Shown: piece by piece, positions 1 to 12,995 of the stretch
Layout: every line of letters starts with the position of its first letter
How positions within the stretch are numbered: the first letter of the stretch is position 1
From: Sorangium cellulosum So0157-2
Lineage (GTDB): Bacteria; Myxococcota_A; Polyangia; Polyangiales; Polyangiaceae
Assembly (NCBI RefSeq): GCF_000418325.1
Contig: NC_021658.1
Location: 3,410,001 to 3,474,000, forward strand
DNA length: 64,000 nt
Reading direction: 5' to 3'
Position numbers and translations under genes: made by a program
The notes under the pieces: generated by a model
What the model was told of the DNA's origin: nothing
Database searches by the model: none
The model's input: the letters and a program-made list of their open reading frames with translations, nothing else

Positions 1-185
1 AGCAGCTCCGGCAGGGTGAAGCCGCGCCCATTGCGGCGGCGCCGCGCGCGCTCTCGCGGCGACGACGCCCGCGGTCGATCGGGATCTCGAAGAGGAGGTC
101 GCGAGCAGGGGAAGGGACGCACCAGATGGCCGGCAAAGGCAAGCCGCATGCCCTCGGCGATGCGCGCTAAACCATGGATTTGCAT
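1..185 (-). CDS. Prepilin-like (type IV pilin/pseudopilin) protein, N-terminus only
   Basis: Reading the minus strand from an ATG at 185 gives an open frame that runs off the left edge. After an Arg-rich leader of roughly 50 residues it reads RNGRGFTLPELL at positions 35-1. That matches the class III prepilin cleavage/N-methylation motif, in which a basic leader precedes G|F-T-L-x-E-L and the residues after the cut begin the hydrophobic pilin helix. Such proteins build type IV pili or type II secretion pseudopili after PilD-type cleavage. A GAGAG stretch lies a few bases upstream of the ATG. The leader is long for the family, and an internal GTG would shorten it to about 35 residues, so the start is uncertain. 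Everything after the motif lies outside the window, so pilin versus pseudopilin cannot be decided. Confidence 0.55.
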   Translation of the reverse strand, partial: MQIHGLARIAEGMRLAFAGHLVRPFPCSRPPLRDPDRPRASSPRERARRRRNGRGFTLPEL

Positions 186-262
186 GATGAATCTCTCAAA
201 GCGGTCCGGGACGGGCGCTAACGATTGCGGCGCTATGAAAAAAGGTGCAAGGCGAACGGGCC

Positions 263-1447
263 ATGCGATTCCCGCCGGAAAGGTGTTCATCCAGAGTCCC
301 GTCTGCCCCCAGCGCGCCTGTCGCGTGCGGCGAAAGGCCCCGGCGCTTCCGCGCCGGGAGCTGTGCGCTGCTCGCGGGCGCGCTCGCGGCCGCGCTGTCC
401 GCGGGCTGCAGCAAGAAGGAGGAGCCCATGGGCGCGCCGCCGCCGCCGCCGCCGGCCGCGAAGCCGGCCGCGTGCGCGGACGGCGGCGGGACGATCAGCG
501 ACGCGGCGAGCGCGCCGTTCTTCCCGCGCACGACGGGCGGGTTCTGCCTCGATCCGAACGGCGCCGCGAAGACGTTCGGCGAATCGGCGCCCCTGCCGCT
601 CGACAGCATCTGCGACATGTTCGACGGGGAGTGCGAGATCTACAAGGGATTCGGGGTGCGGCGGGTGGTCGAGGCGCGCTACGTGAGCGGCGCCGGCGGC
701 TCGGCGACGGTCGACGTGCACCTCTCGAAGTTCGGGTCCACCGAGGGCGCCTACGGGATGTTCACGAAGCGCACCGTGGGCGACGGCGACCCCGCCGACG
801 AGGCGACGCCGCGCCAGATCGACGGCGGCGGCGCGGCGGCGATGGGGGTCGGGAACGCGTACCTCTGGCGCGGGCAGTACCTCGCCGAGATCACCTACAA
901 CGACGAGGCGCTGGCCGAGGCGGCGCTCAAGTCGTCGAGCGAGAAGGTCCTGCCGGGGCTCGTGAAGGAGATGGGCTCGAAGCTGCCCGGCGAGCCGTCG
1001 CTGCCGCCGGCGGCGGCGGCGCTCCCCAAGGACAACATGATCCCGCTCGGGGTCCGCTACGAGACCAAGGACGTGCTCGGGGTCGACGGCGCGGGGCCCG
1101 GCGCGTTCGGCTATTACAAGGAGGTCGACAAGCGCTACCGGGTGGCCGCGATCGTGCGGGCCGACGTCGATCAGGCCAAGGACGTGCTGTCGACGCTGGC
1201 GAAGCTGCCGGGCGCCGTCCGGGAGAAGGGCATCGGCGACGGCTCGGTGCGCCTCATGCACAAGGAGGGCGAGAGCCCCGCCACCGAGTGGATCTTCGCC
1301 CGCGCCGACAAGACCGTCTACGGGGTCGGCGACGAGGCCCGCGTGCTCCGCAGCGGCATGACGGCCGACGAGCACGCGAAGCTGACGCTGACCAAGGAAG
1401 AGAAGTCGGCGAGGCTGAAGAAGATCGTCACCGCGCCGGCGCGCTGA
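263..1447 (+). CDS. Secreted lipoprotein, DUF6599-like
   Basis: The product is about 394 residues with an Arg-rich N-terminus, a hydrophobic Ala/Leu segment and the lipobox LSAG|C, followed by a charged/Pro-rich spacer (SKKEEPMGAPPPPPP). It should therefore be a lipid-anchored cell-envelope protein. The mature part holds a region around DMFDGECEIYKGFGV with acidic and glycine spacing like that of DUF6599-type proteins; this is a resemblance seen by eye, not a confirmed match. No catalytic motif is visible. An in-frame GTG at 245 is an alternative start, but the ATG at 263 already gives a long n-region. The gene is convergent with the parvulin gene downstream. Function unknown. Confidence 0.8.
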   Translation: MRFPPERCSSRVPSAPSAPVACGERPRRFRAGSCALLAGALAAALSAGCSKKEEPMGAPPPPPPAAKPAACADGGGTISDAASAPFFPRTTGGFCLDPNGAAKTFGESAPLPLDSICDMFDGECEIYKGFGVRRVVEARYVSGAGGSATVDVHLSKFGSTEGAYGMFTKRTVGDGDPADEATPRQIDGGGAAAMGVGNAYLWRGQYLAEITYNDEALAEAALKSSSEKVLPGLVKEMGSKLPGEPSLPPAAAALPKDNMIPLGVRYETKDVLGVDGAGPGAFGYYKEVDKRYRVAAIVRADVDQAKDVLSTLAKLPGAVREKGIGDGSVRLMHKEGESPATEWIFARADKTVYGVGDEARVLRSGMTADEHAKLTLTKEEKSARLKKIVTAPAR

Positions 1448-1480
1448 GCGCGCGGGCGAACGGGTCGCTCACGGCGCCGC

Positions 1481-1561
1481 GGCGCCGTTCGGGCCTGCGC
1501 CGCCCGGGCTGGCGGCGCTGCGGCGCCGTTCGGGCCTGCGGCGCCACGGGCCTGCGGCGCC
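1481..1561. repeat. Short GC-rich direct repeats in a convergent gap
   Basis: The 19-base string ggcgccgttcgggcctgcg occurs at 1481-1499 and 1522-1540, and a shorter version (gggcctgcggcgcc) at 1548-1561. They lie between two convergent genes and can fold on themselves, so they may help termination, but no classical stem plus T-tract is present. Confidence 0.5.
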
Positions 1562-1567
1562 GCGCGC

Positions 1568-2284
1568 TCACTGCGTGCGGAGGATGACGTGGAAGCCGAA
1601 CGGCGTCTCGACGAGGTCGCTCACCTCGCCGACCTTGATCTTCTCGAGGCCCGCCTGAAACTCCGGGACCATGGCGCCCTTCGGGAACTTGCCGAGGTCG
1701 CCGCCGCGCCGGTCCGCGCCCGGCTCGTCCGAGTACTCCTTCACGATGTCCGCGAACTTGCTCGGGTCGGCCTTGGCCTTCTTCATGGCCTCGGTCGCGC
1801 GGGCCTTCGCCTCCTCCTTCGTGCGCGTGATCGTCGCGGGCGCGCGCCGGCTCCCCTGGTACATGACGAGCAGGTGCTTCGCGCCGAACATCTCCCGGGG
1901 CGGCTGCGCCGACTTCGCCGGACGGGGCGTCGGGGCGGGCGCGGGAGGCGCGGCGGCGGCCGTGTGCGCGTGATCGTCCGGCTCCGGGGCGACAGGGGCG
2001 GCGAGGCGAGCGAGCGGCGTCTTGTTGAACATGCCGAAGAAGCCGAGGAGCCCGATCAGCACGAGCGCGCTGAGCACCGCGTGCGGCGCCCACCAGTACG
2101 CATCTTCCGGATCGGCGCCGTCGTCGTCCGCGTCGTCGTCGTCGTCGTGCGCGTGGCCGCGGCCGCGGATCGCGGTGGCCTTCGCCTCTTCCTCCTCCCC
2201 GTCGTCGTTGCCTTCGTCGGTCGACTCGTCCTCGTCGAGGTCCTCGTCGTCCTTGGCCCTGTCCTTCTCGGTCGTCTTGCTCAT
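1568..2284 (-). CDS. Membrane-anchored PpiC-type (parvulin) peptidyl-prolyl isomerase
   Basis: The 238-residue protein starts with an unusually acidic, Asp/Glu-rich segment of about 60 residues and has one membrane segment (AVLSALVLIGLLGFFGMF, residues about 68-87). A Pro/Ala linker follows, then a C-terminal parvulin rotamase domain of about 110 residues. Family signatures are visible: the strand with HLLVMYQGS near the start, FADIVKEYSDEPGADRRGGDLG in the middle, and the terminal FGFHVILRTQ. This topology places the isomerase domain in the periplasm, where it would catalyse cis/trans isomerisation of prolyl bonds during folding of exported proteins. The acidic cytoplasmic tail is not part of the family. 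It is probably monocistronic and convergent with the lipoprotein gene. Confidence 0.9.
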   Translation of the reverse strand: MSKTTEKDRAKDDEDLDEDESTDEGNDDGEEEEAKATAIRGRGHAHDDDDDADDDGADPEDAYWWAPHAVLSALVLIGLLGFFGMFNKTPLARLAAPVAPEPDDHAHTAAAAPPAPAPTPRPAKSAQPPREMFGAKHLLVMYQGSRRAPATITRTKEEAKARATEAMKKAKADPSKFADIVKEYSDEPGADRRGGDLGKFPKGAMVPEFQAGLEKIKVGEVSDLVETPFGFHVILRTQ

Positions 2285-2334
2285 ATCGCTTCCCTGATCC
2301 GGGCCTCGGCCTTAGCACGCGGCCGCGCCGGCCG

Positions 2335-3183
2335 TCAGCCGATCTCCGCCCACGCGCTCGTGAGCACGGGATCGGGGCGCTCTTTGACCGAGGTCACCAG
2401 CGCGACCTTGCCGCCCTCGAGCATGTAGCCCCGCGTGATGAGGGTGTCGCCGGGCCAGACCGGCTTGCGGAACTGCGCGCCGTAGGCCCGCAGCCGGCTC
2501 GCGTCGCCGCCCGCGGCCTTCTGGATGATCGCGCGCGCCGCGAAGCCGTACGTGCAGAGGCCGTGCAGGATGGGGCCCTGCGCGAAGCTCGCCTTCGCCG
2601 CGACCTCCGGGTCGGCGTGGAGCGGGTTCTCGTCGCCCGAGAGCCGGTACAGGAGCGCCTGCTCGGGCGCGGTCGCCTGCTCGACGACCCAGTCGGGCTC
2701 GCGGTCCTTCGGCACCGAGGCCGCAGGCTCGCTCTGCGGCGGGCGCGGCCCGCCGAAGCCGCCGACGCCGCGCACGATGATCGACCAGACCGTGTCGAAG
2801 AGCGGCTCGTCGTCGAGGGTCGTCTTCGTCTCGACGATCACCTGCGCGAACTTCTTGAGGTCGTAGATGCCGGACACGGTGGCGGTCGTGAACAGCGTCC
2901 CGCTCGTCGGGAGCGGCCGGTGCACGCGGAGCGTCTGGCCGCCGTGGACGATGAGCGGCAGCTCGGCCCCGGCCGCCTCGAGCGCCGAGAACACGGCGTC
3001 CTGCGAGGGGATGACGCCGAACGTGGGGTAGACCTTCATGCCGCCCGGCACACCCTCGTAGAGGTACTCGAGCTCCTCGCGACGGGCGCCGATGCCGAGC
3101 GCGTAGGTGGCCAGGGTCTTCCAGGTGAAGGTGAAGGCGCTGGGCTTGGTCGTGTGGCCGACCGTCGAGAGATTCAGCGGCAT
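2335..3183 (-). CDS. MaoC-like (R)-specific enoyl-CoA hydratase / acyl dehydratase
   Basis: The 282-residue protein has a tandem hot-dog layout: an N-terminal MaoC_dehydratase_N-like half and a C-terminal half carrying the hydratase-2 signature SGDENPLHADPEVAAKASFA. In that signature Asp, Asn and His are the expected active-site residues. The family, including the C-terminal domain of multifunctional enzyme type 2, hydrates trans-2-enoyl-CoA to (R)-3-hydroxyacyl-CoA in fatty-acid degradation or related pathways. I chose the ATG at 3183 because GAGGAG lies six bases upstream and the protein then begins directly with MPLNLSTVG; longer starts add an unrelated Arg-rich stretch. It has no obvious operon partner. 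The exact acyl substrate cannot be read from sequence. Confidence 0.9.
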   Translation of the reverse strand: MPLNLSTVGHTTKPSAFTFTWKTLATYALGIGARREELEYLYEGVPGGMKVYPTFGVIPSQDAVFSALEAAGAELPLIVHGGQTLRVHRPLPTSGTLFTTATVSGIYDLKKFAQVIVETKTTLDDEPLFDTVWSIIVRGVGGFGGPRPPQSEPAASVPKDREPDWVVEQATAPEQALLYRLSGDENPLHADPEVAAKASFAQGPILHGLCTYGFAARAIIQKAAGGDASRLRAYGAQFRKPVWPGDTLITRGYMLEGGKVALVTSVKERPDPVLTSAWAEIG

Positions 3184-3340
3184 CGGGGGCTCCTCGCAGG
3201 ATGGAAACGGTCGAGGAGGCGTACAGACCCGGCGATGTCGCGTCAACTGGCGCACGCCGAGCGATCACCGTGGGCGCACGCCGTGGGCGCGCGCCGTGGG
3301 AGGCGCGGGCACGCGCGCCGGGGCCACCCCGCGCGCGGGA

Positions 3341-4177
3341 TCAGAGCGCGACGCGATAGGCGATGAGCACGCCGATGTTGAACATGTCGACGCGCTCGGA
3401 GAGCGACGCGCGATCGCCGGTCGGCGAGATCTTGCGCTGCTCCGGGAGGAACCAGCTCGAGTAGCGGAGGTGGCTCCCGACGCTCCAGTTCTCGGCGAAC
3501 GCCCAATCTCCTCCGATCGCGAGCCCCGCGGCGACCCCTTCGGTGCCGATCGTCGCTGCCCTGGGACCGACGTACGCCGTGTCCGAGTACGGGTTGCGAT
3601 CGGCCTCGACCGACCAGGAGTCGTTGACGACGACGCCGCCGACGGTCGCGCCGACCCACCACTCCGTCTTGGGCGTGCGGAGGGCGTAGTAGCGGAACAC
3701 CCCGTCGAGCATGAAGTAGCGGCGCGAGTGATCGCGCTCGAGGCTGCTGGCCCCGTGCGCGGCGTCGGTGCTCAGCGACGCCGCCCAGAAGATGCCCGCG
3801 CCGAAGCCGATGTCGCCCCAGCGGTAGAGGTTGTGGATGCCGAAGGAGACGCTCGTCTCGCCCTGCTCGCACGCCTCCGGGGCCAGGACGGGGCAGACGT
3901 CGGCGCCGGGGAGCGTCATCACGCCGCCGCTCATCTCGACCATCGTGTAGGGGCGATCCCGCTCGCGCGCGGCGGCGGCGCGGCGGGCCGCCCTGCTCTC
4001 GTCGGCGCGGCCGGGGGCCGCGGAGAGGAGCAGGGCGAGCGCGGCGGCGCCCGCTGCGCCCGCGGCGCGGCGCTTCGATCGGGCGCCGTCTCGGCGCGGC
4101 GGCGCTGCTCGGTCGCCCTCCCCAGCGCGGACGTTGGGGGGTGCGCGCGACGTCGGGTACCAGCCGCCTCGATTCAC
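3341..4177 (-). CDS. Secreted outer-membrane beta-barrel-like protein
   Basis: The 278-residue product has a long basic N-terminus, a hydrophobic Ala/Leu signal segment ending near SAAPGRADE, and a mature region of alternating polar/aromatic residues with several Tyr/Trp-rich strands. It ends in a hydrophobic stretch (MFNIGVLIAYRVAL) typical of small outer-membrane barrels. No enzyme motif is seen. Its start lies 10 bases after the end of the upstream zinc-ribbon kinase on the same strand, so the two are probably co-transcribed. The barrel assignment rests on signal peptide and residue pattern only. An outer-membrane structural, pore or sensor role is possible but unproven. Confidence 0.65.
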   Translation of the reverse strand: MNRGGWYPTSRAPPNVRAGEGDRAAPPRRDGARSKRRAAGAAGAAALALLLSAAPGRADESRAARRAAAARERDRPYTMVEMSGGVMTLPGADVCPVLAPEACEQGETSVSFGIHNLYRWGDIGFGAGIFWAASLSTDAAHGASSLERDHSRRYFMLDGVFRYYALRTPKTEWWVGATVGGVVVNDSWSVEADRNPYSDTAYVGPRAATIGTEGVAAGLAIGGDWAFAENWSVGSHLRYSSWFLPEQRKISPTGDRASLSERVDMFNIGVLIAYRVAL

Positions 4178-4187
4178 CTTCGTCGAA

Positions 4188-6542
<2,355 letters not shown>

Positions 6543-6667
6543 CGACCGCGCTGATCCTAGCACCGCTCCCGCCACAAATTCTCGGAGGGAGCGGCGTTTC
6601 GGCGCGTCGCGCCGCCGGGGGGCGCTCGGGCGTGGACCGACCGGCGCCTTGCGACTACGGTCGCGGC

Positions 6668-8749
6668 GTGAGCGGTTCCAAGGCGGGCGCAGCGAGGGCG
6701 CGCGGCGGCAAAGGGCGCGGCAACGCGGGCGCCGCTCCTGCGCCCGCCGCCGGCCGGGGCGCCGCCGCTACCTCGCGCGCCGCCTCGCCCGCCTCGCCTG
6801 CCCGTGACGCCGCCTCGGCCCGGGAGGCCGCCTCGGCCCGGGAGGCCGCCTCCCGGGCCGAGGCGGCGGCGGACGCGGGGCCGCGGGAGGGCGAGTACGT
6901 CGTCACGCTTCCCACGTTCGAGGGGCCGCTCGATCTGCTGCTGCACCTCATCCAGCAGCACGAGCTCGACATCCTCGACATCCCCGTGAGCTTCGTCACG
7001 GAAAAGTACCTCGAGTACCTGAAGCTCATGCGCTCGCTGTCGATCGATCTTGCGAGCGAGTACCTCGTGATGGCGGCGACGCTGGCGCACATCAAGTCGA
7101 AGATGCTGCTGCCGAGCGTCCCTGCGGGGCAGGACGACGACGGGATGCCGGGCGAGGAGGAGGATCCGCGGGCCGAGCTCGTCCGTCGGCTCCTGGAGTA
7201 CCAGAAGTACAAGATGGCCGCGGCCGATCTGGCCGAGCGCGGCACGCTGGGGCGGGACGTGTTCACGCGCGGCATGAGCGAGAGCGAGGTGCCCAAGGGC
7301 CCCGCTCCGTTCGCGTCGATGCCCATCTTCGGCCTGCTGGACGCCTTCGAGCGGGTGCTGAAGCGGACGAACGTCCAGATCGATCACGAGGTCGTCTTCG
7401 ATCGCATCAGCATCACGGATCGCATCGTGGAGCTCACGGAGAAGCTCTCGGCGCGGCGGTCGATGCGCTTCGAGGATCTGCTGCTCGACAGCGTCTCGAA
7501 GGGGGGCGTCATTCCCCGCTTCGAGGTCGTCATCACGTTCCTGGCCGTGCTCGAGATGTGCAAGCTGAGGCTGATCCGGGTCCACCAGACGGACCCGCTG
7601 GCGCCGATCCACATCCAGCTCTCGGTGCCGGACGGCACGCCTCCGCCGGATTTCGAGGTCGACGAGGGGGCGCCGGCGGCGGAGCGGGTCGAGGCGGCCG
7701 GGGGCGAAGAGGCGGGCGCGCCGCCTGCTGCCGGCGAGGGTGATGGAGCGGAGGCCGCGAGCGTGGTGGGCGGCGAGGCGGCGGAGCCGGAGCTGGTGGA
7801 GGCGGCGGAGCCGGAGCTGGTGGAGGCGGCGGAGCCGGAGCTGGTGGAGGCGGCGGAGCCGGAGCTGGTGGAGGCGGCGGAGCCGGAGCTGGTGGAGGCG
7901 GCGGAGCCGGAGCTGGTGGAGGCGGCGGAGCCGGTCGAGCCGGAGGCGGCGGAGCCGGAGCTGGTGGAGGCGGCGGAGCCGGAGCTGGTGGAGGCGGCGG
8001 AGCCGGAGCTGGTGGAGGCGGCGGAGCCGGAGCTGGTGGAGGCGGCGGAGCCGGAGCTGGTGGAGGCGGCGGAGCCGGAGCTGGTGGAGGCGGCGGAGCT
8101 GGTCGAGCCCGTGGAGGACAGGAGCATGCTGGTGGAGGCGGCGGAGCCGGAGCTCGTGGAGGCGGCGGAGCCGGAGCTGGTGGAGGCGGCGGAGCCGGAG
8201 CTCGTGGAGGCGGCGCGGAGGCGCCTGAGCCTGCGGAGGTTGCGGAGGCGCCTGAGCTTGCGGAGGCTGCGGAGGCGCCGAGCGAAGAGCCGGCGTGGCC
8301 GGAGCTTGCCGAGCCCGTGGAGGCCATGAGCGTCGAAACGGAGGCGCCTGAGCCTGCGGAGGCTGCGGAGGCGTCGAGCGAAGAGCCGGCGTGGCCGGAG
8401 CTTGCCGAGCCCGTCGAAGCCATGAGCGTCGAGGCGGAGGCGCCTGAGCCGGCGGAGGCTGCGGAGGCGCCGAGCGGAGAGCCGGCGTGGCCGGAGTTGA
8501 ACGAGCCAGCCGAGCCATCGAGCGGCGAACCTGCAGGGCCGGAGCGTGCCGAGCCGGCGGAGGAGACGAGCCGCGCGCACGAGCTCGTGGGGGTCGAGCC
8601 AGCGGCCGAACCAGACGCCGGTCCCGCCCTGGAGCAGACGGAGCGCGATGCGGCCGCGGATCCGAGCGACCTGCCGGCCTCGGAGGAGGCCGCGACGCCG
8701 CCGGAAGAGGCGGCGCCGGCGGAAGAGGTGGATGAGGTAGACGCAGGGA

Positions 8750-8769
<20 letters not shown>
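6668..8769 (+). CDS. scpA: ScpA, kleisin of the Smc-ScpAB condensin, with acidic repeat tail and an apparent frameshift
   Basis: From about residue 76 the sequence is a typical ScpA: EYVVTLPTFEGPLDLLLHLI, LDILDIPVSFVTEKYLEYL, LASEYLVMAATLAHIKSKMLL, and a C-terminal winged-helix region ending near 7650. ScpA bridges Smc heads and works with ScpB in chromosome condensation and segregation. An Ala/Arg-rich N-terminal extension precedes the domain, and a tail of 15 EAAEPELV octads follows it. Around 8210-8218 the acidic reading frame jumps by one base. The original frame turns Arg-rich and stops at 8329. The shifted frame continues as acidic EAPEPAEA-type repeats to 8769, overlapping the scpB start. 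I therefore treat 8769 as the true end. A one-base deletion, a sequencing error in the repeats or a -1 recoding event could explain it. The start is uncertain (GTG at 6632 or 6668). Confidence 0.85.
7775..8215 (+). repeat. 24-bp tandem repeats in scpA encoding EAAEPELV
   Basis: The unit gaggcggcggagccggagct plus ggtg (24 bases) is repeated almost perfectly. Fifteen full octapeptides are encoded in blocks of six, six and three, interrupted by EAAEPVEP and by a divergent segment containing VEDRSM. Bases hardly vary between copies, including third positions, so the array is recent or kept homogenised. Beyond 8215 a second, more diverged Pro/Glu/Ala-rich array of roughly 31 residues per unit continues to about 8510 in the shifted frame. 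Confidence 0.9.
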
Positions 8770-10732
<1,963 letters not shown>

Positions 10733-10774
10733 ATCGTCATCTCCTCCTGACCCTCAGGCCCTTCGGCCCGCCGC

Positions 10775-11119
10775 TCACGACGGTGGGGCGTCCATCGGAT
10801 CCGGATAGGTTTCGGCCAGCTTCATCGCTGCGCTCCTCAGCTCGGGGTGGGCGAGGAGCTTGCGGAAGAGCCGCCAGAGCTCGGGGTCGGAGAGCAGCTG
10901 GAGCGGCGAGGCGGTCGTCTGCCTCTTCTTCTTGCGGGGGATCGCCTCCGGACCTTTGCGCCGCAGCTCCTCCATCATTCCGACGAAGCGCTTGGTCGGG
11001 AACAGATCGCCGTGCTCCCAGGCGAGCACCGTCTCCTGCTCGATGCCCAGCGCTCCGGCGAGCTCGCGGGCCGTGCACCCAAGCTCCTGCCGGAGCTTCT
11101 TGATGTCCTCGGGGGCCAT
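10775..11119 (-). CDS. Small XRE-type helix-turn-helix protein
   Basis: The 114-residue protein has a Cro/C1-type HTH in its N-terminal half (IKKLRQELGCTARELAGAL, then IEQETVLAWEHGDLFPTKR). A short basic patch (PRKKKR) and a C-terminal helical segment (LWRLFRKLLAHPELRSAAM) follow. It should bind DNA, with the C-terminal part perhaps for dimerisation. It is convergent with scpB across a 42-base gap and divergent from the lamin-tail lipoprotein gene, whose promoter region it could control (inference). No phage genes lie nearby, so it is more likely a resident regulator than a prophage repressor. The start at 11119 places the HTH at the very N-terminus, as usual. Confidence 0.85.
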   Translation of the reverse strand: MAPEDIKKLRQELGCTARELAGALGIEQETVLAWEHGDLFPTKRFVGMMEELRRKGPEAIPRKKKRQTTASPLQLLSDPELWRLFRKLLAHPELRSAAMKLAETYPDPMDAPPS

Positions 11120-11196
11120 GCGAGGCGAGGGTAGCGGCCTCGAAAAAAAAAGCGACGTCGAGCAACCGGCGGCGAGCTCCTGCCGAACTCCGCGTC

Positions 11197-12795
11197 ATGA
11201 CCCAGCACCCGCCGACTCGCCCCTCGTGCACCCCCCGCGCTCGCCGCGCCCTGCCGCTCGCGCTCGCGCCGCTCGCGGCCTCCGCCCTGTCCTGCGCGCC
11301 AGAGCTCGCGGCTCCCCCTCGCTCCCCTCCTCCTGACGAAGAGGACGCCGAGCTCGCCGACCCCGCGGACGCGGGCCCCGAGCTCCACATCGAGCCCGAA
11401 GCGCCCCTGCACGCCGCGCCGCCGGTGCTGCGGCTGCGGGTGCGCCTCCCGGGCGCCTCGCCGGAGGGCGTCGATCCCGCCCGTGCGCTGGTCGTCCGCG
11501 GCAAGGTCGGCGCGGCGCACCTCCGCCAGATCGAGCAGGGCGAGCTGTCGAAGGCGCTCTCGGAGCGCGTCATCCCGTCGATCGCCTGGCTGGACGGGAT
11601 GCCCCCCGGGGACCTCACGCTGACCGTGGCGCCGCTCGTCCCGCTCGCCCCCGGCGAGACCTACGCCGTCGCGAGCGGCAGCCCCGTCTTCTCGCACCAC
11701 CTCCAGATCGCCGCGGAGGGCTCGCCCCCCGTGCTCCCGCGGATCTGGCCGCCGCCCGACGCCGGGGCGAGCCTCGGCCTCGGCGTCTGGTGCGGCGATG
11801 CGCCGCTCCCGGAGACGGCCGCCGCGGCGACCCTCGAGCCGAGCGGGCCGGCGGGCGAGCTGCGCCGCGGCGCCGTCGAGGGCATCGGCGCCCGCTGCCT
11901 GCGCTTCGAGGGGGAGCCGCCCCCGGCGCCGGGCGATGCGGACGAGCTGCGCCTCGTCGGGCCGCCCATCGCGTTCGACGGCGAGCCGGGGGCCGTGAGC
12001 CTCGATCCGCGTCCGTTTGCGCTGGAGTCGGAGCCCCTCTCCGCCGTCGCCGCGGCGTGCGCGCCGGACGAAGTGCCTCTCGGGCCGGGGTGCGCCCAGG
12101 TCGCCGACGATCGGATCCGCGTCCGGTCGGCGGACGCGCCGCTGCTCTGGGCGATCGCGGGCGAGGGGCTGGACGAGGTCCTCGCCCTGCGGCCGGGCGA
12201 GCCGTTCGTCCTCGGGCCCTTGCCGCCCCTCGCCCCCGTGGAGCTCGCCCTTGCCACCGTCGACAACGCCGGCCGCGTGGAGCGGCGGACGTTCTCGGCC
12301 ATGACGCGCGAGCCCATGCCCCACGTGATCATCAACGAGGTACTGGCAAATCCTGTCGGGCCGGAGCCGGGGCAGGAATGGGTCGAGCTCTACAATGATG
12401 GCGACGTCCCAGCTGACCTTACAGGGTATGTGTTGGCCGATGTGGGCGGAGAGACCGAATTGCCCTCCATTTCGCTGGCGCCCGGCGCGTACGCGCTGGT
12501 CGTCAACGAGGGGTTTGTCTCCGATGATGAGCTCGACCCCCCGGCTCCTCCCGAGGCGCTCCTGCTCCGCGTGCCAAAACTTGGCAACCATGGGCTGTCG
12601 AACTCGGGAGAACCGCTCAAATTGATGGATGGAGGAGGTGCAGTCTTGTCCAGGTCGCCCGCCATGCCCGAGCCGAAAGCAGGGATGAGCCTGGCCCGCG
12701 TAGGGCCGCGCGCTCCCGACGGCTCGGCTGGCTCCTTCGTGACCAGCTGGCCGACGCCCGGGCGCGTGAACATAATGAACCAGGAGATCCCCTGA
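11197..12795 (+). CDS. Lipoprotein with C-terminal lamin-tail (LTD) domain
   Basis: The 532-residue product has a signal peptide with lipobox SALS|C (Cys about 33). An acidic spacer and about 340 residues of Ig-like, Pro/Glu-rich extracellular sequence follow. From about residue 375 there is a lamin-tail domain: VIINEVLANPVGPEPGQEW, VELYNDGDVPADLTGYVL and LAPGAYALVVNEG match the bacterial LTD pattern, found in secreted proteins and nucleases and thought to mediate binding. No enzymatic domain is seen. From about 12340 codon use becomes clearly less GC-biased (GTA, GCA, AAT, CTT, ACA, TAT) than in the first 1.1 kb of the gene. That suggests the LTD part was acquired separately or evolves under other pressures. 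Confidence 0.85.
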   Translation: MTQHPPTRPSCTPRARRALPLALAPLAASALSCAPELAAPPRSPPPDEEDAELADPADAGPELHIEPEAPLHAAPPVLRLRVRLPGASPEGVDPARALVVRGKVGAAHLRQIEQGELSKALSERVIPSIAWLDGMPPGDLTLTVAPLVPLAPGETYAVASGSPVFSHHLQIAAEGSPPVLPRIWPPPDAGASLGLGVWCGDAPLPETAAAATLEPSGPAGELRRGAVEGIGARCLRFEGEPPPAPGDADELRLVGPPIAFDGEPGAVSLDPRPFALESEPLSAVAAACAPDEVPLGPGCAQVADDRIRVRSADAPLLWAIAGEGLDEVLALRPGEPFVLGPLPPLAPVELALATVDNAGRVERRTFSAMTREPMPHVIINEVLANPVGPEPGQEWVELYNDGDVPADLTGYVLADVGGETELPSISLAPGAYALVVNEGFVSDDELDPPAPPEALLLRVPKLGNHGLSNSGEPLKLMDGGGAVLSRSPAMPEPKAGMSLARVGPRAPDGSAGSFVTSWPTPGRVNIMNQEIP

Positions 12796-12869
12796 AGGAT
12801 GGGGAGTTCGCCTCCGTACAGGGCGATCTCTCCGAGGGGCCGAGAAAATTCGAGCAAAGCGGGTGACGG

Positions 12870-12913
12870 ACCCGTCTGTGAGAGCTAGGTTTCAATCGAG
12901 TAGACAGACGGGT
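12870..12913. promoter_or_regulatory. Perfect 10-bp inverted repeat upstream of the HTH gene
   Basis: The arms acccgtctgt (12870-12879) and acagacgggt (12904-12913) are exact reverse complements around a 24-base, relatively AT-richer spacer. They lie 75 bases after the lamin-tail lipoprotein gene and 83 bases before the HTH gene start. The element could be an operator for the HTH protein or a terminator of the upstream gene; there is no T-tract, and the choice cannot be made from sequence. Confidence 0.5.
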
Positions 12914-12995
12914 GGGGGGGGCCGCCACCTGAGGAGACGCTGCCGCGCTGTGAACGCGAGCTGTGCGGCAGGTGCCTTTCGCGTGGAGTTCGGCG

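Noticed and set aside
12885..12900. gtttcaatcga resembling the start of some CRISPR repeats
   Set aside because: It occurs once, with no array, spacers or cas genes.
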